Shown here one piece after another: positions 56,638 to 64,000 of a DNA stretch of 64,000 nucleotides. Within the stretch, counting starts at the first letter, position 1; the number at the start of each line of letters is the position of its first letter. Made by a program: the position numbers and the translations under genes. The notes under the pieces are model-generated. The model saw only the letters and a program-made list of their open reading frames with translations, was not told where the DNA came from and did not search any database. Source of the DNA: Lantana camara (taxonomy: Eukaryota; Streptophyta; Magnoliopsida; Lamiales; Verbenaceae); the NCBI GenBank assembly GCA_037501455.1, contig CM074863.1, positions 57,021,501 to 57,085,500 on the forward strand. Direction: 5' to 3'.

Positions 56638-58531
56638 GTGGGTTTCTCTTCTTTGCCCCAATGTGAAAAGATTTCGGACAAAAATATATATATGTATATA
56701 GAGTCATTTTCAAGAGTAAATGTTTTCAACGTAAAGCCCTTATTTCTTGAACCCTACCTAATGTTTTGGCGAGAATGAATGAATGTTATGCACTGAATGG
56801 GGCCCAGGGGCTTGGTGTGAGTGGGGACCCGAGGAGGCAAGGGCTGACGGTAATCCCTCACACTAGTCCCACCAATGAACGGCGTAACCGGACCTCGTTA
56901 GGAGTTAGCGAGGAATGGACGCTGAGTGCCATCTGGGGAGTCATGTTCCCCTTTTGGTCAATGAATGGGTGGATGGGCCTTGCAAACCCGCCACCAACCC
57001 GGAGGAAGAAGGTGTAAATGTTATTGAATGCGCACGAAAGAACGATATGCATGAAAGGAAAGAAAGAAAGAATGAATGAATGTTAACGAATGTTAATGAA
57101 TGTTAATGAATGTTAATGTAGTACACGACGTGTTGGTTGGAGATAATGCACCCCCACTCGCCGGGCCATTAATGACCTAATGTTAATGATTTGCTATAAT
57201 CCCTTTTGATGATTTCTATTTACCCACTTGGGAAATCCTTCAAAAACCTCACTTGGGATTGTTAAATTCCGTTGTATATTATAATTATGCCCTGCTTTTA
57301 TACCCACCAGTCCCTTTTGGACTGAACTCGTTTGGCTTTCAGTTGTGTTGTGCAGGTGTCAAGGGAGCTAGGCGGGATTTCGAGTCATAGGTTTTACTTT
57401 CGTCTTTTAGCCCTTGTATTTTGGTCTTACACATACATATTGCACGTTGGAACATTGTATTGATTAATAATGGAGCGTATTGGTTATTTGAGCCTTGACG
57501 GCATTTGATAATGTATATGGATTATTTTTGTAGTTTGATTTCTCGTTGTTTATATTATGGCCAGTTATTGCTTCCGCATTTGTAATTACTCTGATTTTAT
57601 GGTTTAAGGGTTAGCCCGCCTAGCATAGAGTGTGTGTTTGTCCCCGTTCGCCGTGGTTTGGCTCGGGTATGGATCGTCCATTTCATATTCGGGTCGGGTC
57701 TCGGTGCGGGGGATGTGACACCTTGCGCTCGGGTGTTACAAGTTTATACCTCATAGTGCACGAGAGCGCAGACTTCAGGAGTTTTCTGAGCTGAAGCAGG
57801 GATCCAGATCTGTTGAGGACTACATTCTAGAGTTCGAGAGACTTGCTCCCTATGCTACCCACATCACTGATATTGATTCACACAGAGCCCATCACTTCCT
57901 TCATGGGCTTCGAGAGGATATTCAGAGAGCTCTTCACGCTGTCAATGTGAGCACTTGGGATAAGGTTACTAAGAGGGCTATTCAGGTCGAGGCTCAGAGA
58001 CAGAGGTTGAGGCCCCCATCCTTCTCTTTGGGGCATGGTTCGGGTTCTGGATCGGGCAAGAAGCCTGCTACTCATACTTCTTTTACTACTACACCAGCTT
58101 TCCGTCCACAGGGTTTCATCAACAAGAAGCCCCGTCCCGCTGCTCCTACAGGACCACCGGCTTTACCGGCACCAGCTCTGGCTCGTTGCTCTCACTGTCA
58201 GGGTGCCCATCAATTGGATAGGTGTTGGAGGTATTTGGGTAGATGTTTGGGATGTGTTTTGGCTGAGCACATGAGGGATGTTTGTCCAAAGAGGGGCCCG
58301 GTAGTTCAGGCTCGTGCTTATGCTCTGGATGGTGAGGAGGAGGCAGCAGAGATTGATCAGAATGATGTAGTGGAAGGTACAATACATATTCATGGCATAT
58401 CATTACATGCATTATTTGATCCCGGGGCTACTCATTCTTTTATTGCCCGGGATATTGTTACTTCTTTGCCTTTACTTACTGAGATATCTGCGCATGTGTT
58501 TGTGGTGAGTTCTCCCTTGGGGGGAGCTTAG

Positions 58532-61500
58532 AGACGGACAGAGTGTTTCGTGAGTGTTCGGTGAGTTTTGAGGGTCGAGTTTTTCCTGCTGATCTGATTG
58601 TGATGCCGATGGGGAGGTTTAAGGTGATTCTTCGGATGGACTGGCTTTCCCGACATGGTGCAGTTATGGATTACCGTTTGAAGAGGATTTCTTTTGATTC
58701 TGCGGTGTTTTCGGGAGAGAGTTTGGGATCTAGCCCGTTTATATCCTTTGTTGAGGCTAGTAAGTTAGTCCGGGATGGTGCTACAGGTTTCGTTGTTTAC
58801 CTTCTGAACAAACCCAAGGACCAGGTCAAGCTTGAGGAGACGGAGGTTGTTCGGGAGTATCTGGATGTGTTCCCGGAGAGTCTGGGGCCCTTACCAACAG
58901 ACAAGGATATTGAGTTTGTAGTGGGCCTCTACCCCAGAGCTGATCCCTATTCGAAGACCCCCTACAGGATGGCTCCTGCCGAGTTGAAGGAACTGAAGAA
59001 GCAGTTGGATAAGCTTCTGGTCAGCGGATACATTCGTCCGAGTACTTCTTCGTGGGGTGCTCCCGTCCTGTTTGTTAAGAAGAAAGATGGGACGTTAAGG
59101 ATGTGTATAGACTACCGCAAGCTGAACAGGATGACAGTTAAGAACAAGTATCCATTACCCCATATTGAGGAGCTGTTTGATAGATTGCAGGGTTCGCGAG
59201 TGTACTCCAAGTTGGATTTGAGGCAGGGTTATTATCAGTTGAAGATTAGAGAGAAGGATATCTCTAAGACTGGATTCAACACGAGATATGGACACTTTGA
59301 GTTTGTGGTTATGCCGTTTGGGTTGATGAATGCTCCTGCGGTATTTATGGATATGATGCACAGGGTGTTTAGACCGTTCCTTGATAAGTTCGTGGTGATG
59401 TTTATAGACGACATCTTGGTGTGTTCGAGATCGGTTGAGGAGCATGCACAGCATCTCCGGATTGTGTTGGAAACACTTAGAGAGCACAAGTTGTATGCTA
59501 AGTTCAGTAAGTGTGAGTTTTGGATTGATCGAGTCACTTTTCTGGGTCATATCATCTCAGGCGATGGATTTGAGGTCGACCCCTCTAAGATTGAAACGGT
59601 GTTACATTGGGAGAGGCCTAGGAACGCCTCTGAGATATGGAGTTTTCTGGGCTTGGCAGGTTATTATAGGAGATTTGTGATGGATTTCTCTAAGATTGCA
59701 GCCCCATTAACTAAGTTGACCAAGAAGGAAACCAAGTTTGAATGGGATGATAGTTGTGAGATGAGTTTTCAGACTTTAAAGGAAAGGTTGACTCCAGCAC
59801 CGGTTCTCACCCTACCCGAGGGACTTGAGGGTTATGCAGTTTATGCAGATGTTTCTAAGGAAGGACTGGGTTGTGTGTTGATGCAGAATGGTCGGGTTGT
59901 AGCTTATGCCTCTAGGAAGTTGAAGGTGCATGAGCAGAATTACCCCACCCATGATCTAGAGCTTGCAGCAGTCGTGTTTGCATTGTCTAAGTGGCGCCAC
60001 TACCTCTATGGTGCTACATTTGAGGTATTCTCGGATCATAAGAGTCTTCAGTACTTGTTCACGTAGAAAGAGCTTAACTTGAGACAGAGGAGGTGGGTTG
60101 AGTTCTTAGAGGACTACGATTGCACGATTCAGTACCATCCAGGTAAGGCAAATGTGGTTGCCGACGCATTGAGCAGGAAGGTCAGTGTTTCGAGTTTGGT
60201 GGCAGGGTTTTCTGAGCAGAGTTCAGCTGTTTTGGTTTCGGTGGCTAGGTGAGTCAACATCACGGTTCAGCCTGATTTGAAGTAGAGATTGATGGAGGCT
60301 CAGTCTACGGATCCCGAGATTCAGAGATTGGTTGCTCGTTCGGGAGATGATCCAGAGACTAAGTTTGGGTTTGATGATTCTGGTTTGTTCTGGTTCAAGG
60401 CAAGAGTGTGTGTGCCTAACCAGCTCAAGAGGGTAATACTTGAGGTGGCACACCGCTCCGGTTATTCCATTCACCCAGGAGGTACGAAGATGTACCGAGA
60501 CTTGAAAGAGTTGTATTAGTGGAGTGGTATGAAGAGGGATGTCGCATTCTTTGTGAAGCGATGTCTGACATGCCAGATGGTTAAGGCAGAACATCAGAAA
60601 CCGGGAGGTACTCTCCAACCACTTCCGATACCGGAGTGGAAGTGGGAGCAGGTGACTATGGACTTTGTGCCCGGCCTGCCGAGGTCTAGGAGAGGATTCG
60701 ACGGGATTTGGGTAGAGATAGACCGTTTGACTAAGTCTGCCCATTTCCTTAAGGTTCGGATGACGGATAAGGTACCTAAGTTGGCTGAATTGTATTGTAG
60801 TGAGATAGTGAGACTACATGGAGTTCCGACTAGCATCGTGTCAGATCGGGATCCTCGGTTTACAGCTAGTTTTTGGCAGGATCTTCAGAGGTGCTTGGGT
60901 ACAAAGCTTAAGTTTAGCACCGTATCACATCCTCAGACTGATGGACAATCAGAGCGGCTGATTAAGTATCTCGAGAATATGTTAAGGGCATGTGTATTGG
61001 ATTTTAAGGATAAATGGGATAAGCACTTGATCTTGGTTGAGTTCTCTTACAACAACAGCTACCAGGCTCCGATTGGTATGGCCCCTTAAGAGGGTAAGCT
61101 CACGAGAGCTAAGGCTTCGTTTAAGATTGAGAAGATGATTGAGAAGGTTAAGTTGATTCAACAGAGAATGAAAGCAGCTCAGGATAGACAGAAGAGTTAT
61201 GCTGATAAGAGGAGAAGGTCCCTCGAGTTCGAGGTCGGAGTTCGTATCTTCTCGAAGGCATCTCCAAGGAAGGGTTTCTCTTGTATTGGTAGAGGTGGGA
61301 ACCTTAGCCCTCGATATCTTGGACCGTTTGAGATTCTAGAGAGGATTGGAGAGGTGGCGTATAGGTTGGACCTACGCCGAGTTTGACTGGGATTCATAAT
61401 GTGTTCCACGATTCACAGCTTCGGAAGTTCTACCCCGATGAGTCGATGGTTTTACCGGTTAAAGAGGTACAGCTTGAGTCCGATTTGACGATTGTGAAAC

Positions 61501-61649
61501 ACCCAGTTGAGATTCAGGATCGGAAAGTACAAGTGTTGAGAAACAAGTAGATTCCCTTGGTCAGAGTGTTGTGGAGAGATCATAAATCTGAGGAATTGAC
61601 TTGGCAGACTGAGGAGAAGATGAGGAAGTTGTATCCGGAGTTGTTTTAA
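58532..61649 (+). pseudogene. Tekay pol: RT, RNase H, integrase, chromodomain-like tail (broken)
   Basis: A single frame (phase of 58543) carries, in order, the end of protease (MDWLSRHGA), RT ([24 protein letters not shown]), RNase H ([12 protein letters not shown]), the integrase zinc region (HRSGYSIHPGG, CLTCQMVKAEHQ), the integrase core (IVSDRDPRFTASFW, DGQSERLIKYLENML) and a chromodomain-like tail (VLWRDHKSEELTW), ending TAA at 61647-61649. In-frame stops occur at 60064-60066 (TAG where CAG is expected), about 60250 (TGA), about 60283 (TAG), 60517-60519 (TAG where TGG is expected) and 61087-61089 (TAA, beside a deletion of the usual post-core segment). A small frameshift lies near 61375. 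It is inactive, but RT and the integrase core are well preserved, so inactivation is fairly recent. Confidence 0.9.
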
Positions 61650-61676
61650 GCAGCGAACCTGAGGACAGGTTCTCCT

Positions 61677-61689
61677 AAGGGGGGGAGGT
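61677..61689 (+). other. Polypurine tract of the Tekay element
   Basis: AAGGGGGGGAGGT directly precedes the 3' LTR start TGTGACGCCCCG. Confidence 0.85.
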
Positions 61690-62767
61690 TGTGACGCCCC
61701 GTCCGATAGATCGTACAGGTATGCGTCACGAGAGAGTTTACCTTACGCACTTATGTGATTTAATTTCCTTTCTATGTGTTTAATTCCAACTTTGATTGAA
61801 AATGTGACTTAATTGACTAAAATCCAAAATGGTAAAATATGAATTTTTGCATGACAACTTGAGAATGGAACTTGGATGAATTTAAATTAATTGTTGGAGT
61901 TGGATTTAAATAGGACTTGGACCTCTTGGTGTGCTTGGGCCTAACTCGAGTTAGGTGAGTTTGGGTCATTCGGGACCAATATGAGCTCGGGAATTCGAAT
62001 TCGAATTCCGACACCACCATTGGACTTGATTCGGTGATTCGGGTCCAACGAAATTTACTTTATATTTTTCGAAAACCGTTTAGACCTTAAACCTTTTAAT
62101 TTTGACTTATTGGGCCGAAAGTCATTTATTTGAGCCCAAATCCTATTAAAGCCTTTAGCCTCATATTATATCTTGGAAACCCTAACCTTGACCTAAAACT
62201 ATTAGCCACCATATAAATAGCTTTATTCCTTTTCATTTCATTCCAAACCACACAAGTTAGCCTCAAAGAGAATCATGGAGAAACTTCAAGAGAAGATCAA
62301 GACTTGAACCATCTTTCATTCTAAGAGCTCATATTCTTTGATTCCTCATTCCTTCACAAGACAAGGTAACCTTTGGATCTCTTTTGATGAGTATTTCATT
62401 TCTATTCTTAGATTGGAGCATGAAATTGTTAGTATGAACTTGAATGATGAGATCTTGAATTCCTTAAGCAAGTCTTGATGATTTGAATGCTCCTTATGTG
62501 TCTTAGTTGCTGGAAATTCGTGTATGGAAGACTAGGAATTCATATTTTCATGTTTAAGCTTGAAATTCATGAAAATGGGTGTTGGAGATTTTGGGCAAAA
62601 ACATTACTAAACTTGAATTAATTGATGTTTTGATGCTAAGCATGATTTATATGATGTTATACCTGAATTTCGTGATATTTTATGGTGGATTTCGTGTTGG
62701 ATTGATGATTTTTGGTGTTCCCCTTCTTCTTCCCGAAACTGTCAAGTTTCTGTTCCAGATCTATGAC

Positions 62768-62975
62768 TGAAACGGCCGTTCCTGTTTGTGCTTTAAGCCC
62801 GGAATGGCCCTTCCGGGCTAGGGTTTGGGTTTTGGCGGCCGAACATGGGAACAACCGTTCCCATGTGTGCTTGGACTGGGAACGGCCGTTCCCAGTCTCG
62901 CTTGGCCTTGGCGTGGGAAGGACCGTTCCCATGCTATGTTGTGCATGGGAATGGTCGTTCCCATGCGTCTGTGAC
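62768..62975. repeat. Palindrome cluster of the Tekay 3' LTR
   Basis: It includes a perfect 22-bp palindrome at 62875-62896 (core GGGAACGGCCGTTCCC) and near-palindromes CATGGGAAC...CCGTTCCCATG (62844-62865) and GCATGGGAA...TTCCCATGC (near 62945-62966). Confidence 0.88.
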
Positions 62976-63232
62976 CCCTTTTACTTGCTTTTTCGTGCTT
63001 ATTTGATTCGTTTGAGTTGCTACTTGACTTGTATGCTCCGATATGACTTGGAATGCAATCTCTGAACCTTTATACTTCCTTACTTGCATTATTTACTTGA
63101 ATATTTGAATTATCCCTTGTGACCAATTTGATAAACATCATTCCATTTCGCATGTCATTCAATATTTGTACGCCGTGCATCTTACATGGTTCATGTAGAG
63201 TCTAAGTTGGGCTTCTATATGTCTTGTCACAG

Positions 63233-63305
63233 GGTTTGGTGGTGTCGGTGAGCCCGAGGTTTAGAGTGTTTGACCCTTCACACTCTCAGACTCTACTACC
63301 ACGAG
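63233..63305 (+). other. Putative cassette exon of Tekay 3' LTR (73 bp)
   Basis: It is preceded by TCTTGTCACAG and followed by GTGAGGTTTAGG. Its length equals that of the 5' LTR copy (41708-41780). Confidence 0.5.
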
Positions 63306-63778
63306 GTGAGGTTTAGGATTTTGTATAGTTACGCGACCTATGGCCTTTATATGCTGATTTCTACCCTTGCATGCGAGTATACCTTACTATAGATATATAT
63401 ATGTGTTGGATATGATATGTTTATGACCTTATGCGTGCATTCTGCGTGGGCGGGTGCCTTCGGGCTATATCCCTGCAGCGTGGGAGTATTTAAAAAAACC
63501 AGTTTTTGAGGCATATGTAAGCTATTTTGGAAAAACAGTTGTGTTTTAATTCTGTAGCGAGATTGCAATGAAAGATTGGCGTATGTTATGTATGATCTGT
63601 TCTATTGTGGATCCAAGGAGCTATGGGATAGACAACCCTAGAACGGTATAGGACCGTCAGGGATCAGTCTGTGTGTAGTTCCATTTGAGATATCCTCACG
63701 CGACCCGTGCTGTAGGGAAGGTGTGGTATCTTGAGCCTTCGGCTAAGGCCGGGGACGACTCTTGTGGGTTCGCTACCT

Positions 63779-64000
63779 GATAGGAATCAGAATGATGTGA
63801 ATCATGATGAACCGCAGCCATATCTTGTCCCAAATGAAGAGCTGGACCGATCCACAACTCAAGAATATAGCATACAAAAGGAACAAAGTTATGGTGGTCC
63901 AATTACAAGAGCTCGGGCCAAAATTATCCAAGAGGAAGTTGGAAATCTCTTAAACCAATTTGCTCAAACTGGACTCCAACCTTCAAGATGGGCTGCTGAA
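63779..64000 (+). pseudogene. Gypsy pol C-terminal fragment, runs off the window
   Basis: An open frame from 63779 to the window edge (74 codons, no start codon) contains GPITRARAKIIQEE, a motif typical of the C-terminal end of plant gypsy polyproteins. It begins abruptly inside the Tekay 3' LTR after CGCTACC, preceded by TGA TAG in other phases. It is probably part of another nested element extending to the right. Confidence 0.6.

Larger units (their letters stand above)
53844..57740 (+). mobile_element. Solo gypsy LTR C (3.9 kb)
   Basis: It runs from TGTAACGCCC to GGGTGTTACA with terminal inverted TGTAAC/GTTACA and AGTTT duplications. Landmarks: donor GTAAGC at 54968, palindrome cluster 55866-55986, putative cassette exon 56572-56637, the ACTCGCCGGGC block (57158), acceptor TGTGCAG (exon from 57355) and a terminal GCGGGGGATGTG. 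An AT microsatellite of about 42 bp is at 53989-54030. Confidence 0.9.
53381..58531 (+). pseudogene. Tekay gag and protease region, interrupted by a solo LTR
   Basis: The expected start codon is ATA (53381, before CCTCCTAGACG). An in-frame TAG lies at 53492-53494, a 40-bp tandem duplication (53581/53621) shifts the frame, and solo LTR C interrupts the reading at 53843/57746 exactly between codons apart from the duplicated AGTTT. The retrotransposon gag core is recognisable (FIQGQAANWLKGVR, then EDYILEFERLAPYA). A Cys-rich knuckle follows (CSHCQGAHQLDRC). The protease motif is DPGATHSFI where DSG or DTG is expected, so the active site is lost. The frame breaks at a six-G run near 58524. Confidence 0.85.
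36805..63777 (+). mobile_element. Tekay/Del-like chromovirus (Ty3/gypsy), heavily interrupted
   Basis: The 5' LTR survives in three pieces (36805-37354, 41006-42746, 52725-53185), followed by a primer site (53194), gag in two pieces, pol, a polypurine tract and a 3' LTR from 61690. The first about 279 bp of the 5' LTR are missing, replaced by the reversed LTR D. The C-terminus of pol resembles the chromodomain-type end of Tekay/Del elements (VLWRDHKSEELTW). Insertions: solo LTR A, reverse copia, solo LTR C and a gypsy fragment. It is inactive. Confidence 0.85.
61690..63777 (+). repeat. Tekay 3' LTR (incomplete)
   Basis: It begins TGTGACGCCCCGTCC. It supplies the intact sequence across the solo LTR A site (62510-62520) and the palindrome cluster (62768-62975), with putative donor GTAACC at 62366 and cassette exon 63233-63305. 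It is cut at GGGTTCGCTACC by an unrelated fragment; the 5' LTR continues there with CCTTGAGGG. Confidence 0.88.

Overview
This is repeat-dense nuclear DNA of a flowering plant, probably a eudicot. The evidence is intron-containing plant genes (RAR1 and a broken cytosolic ribosomal protein S8 gene), Ty1/copia and Ty3/gypsy retrotransposons with initiator-tRNA-Met primer sites, and TIR elements of plant type. There is no prokaryotic or organellar signal. Only one gene, RAR1, looks intact; almost everything else is nested transposon sequence.

Layout. 1-24048: the 3' part of a Tat-lineage gypsy element, holding 90-bp hairpin-forming tandem repeats, a small DNA element, a long broken antisense gene with its own TATA box, a polypurine tract and a 3' LTR. 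That LTR is split by a tandem copia array at 5060-23305 (LTR-internal-LTR-internal-LTR) flanked by one ACGTG duplication. 24251-27192: an RPS8 pseudogene with introns, inside a segment bounded by inverted repeats. 29133-31700 (-): RAR1, five exons, 216 aa. 31817-32758: a MULE-like element inserted about 117 bp upstream of the RAR1 start codon. 33290-36804 (-): a truncated gypsy LTR. 36805-63777: a Tekay/Del-like chromovirus. Its 5' LTR is cut by a solo LTR (37355-41000) and by a degenerate reverse copia (42747-52719), its gag by another solo LTR (53844-57740), and its 3' LTR by a gypsy pol fragment at the right edge. Exact 5-bp duplications date the nesting order.

The most unusual signal lies in four diverged gypsy LTRs. 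All four appear to share a gene-like splice layout: leader exon, intron, cassette exon of 66-89 bp, intron, last exon. Three of them carry, in the first intron, a cluster of GC-rich palindromes that differ in sequence but share form. The copia leaders have a parallel feature: a conserved CCCGCA...TGCGGG hairpin family plus four copies of a CGAGTCGTGGG motif, kept even in an element whose genes are destroyed. All splice sites and boundaries were read by eye; no alignment or database search was run.
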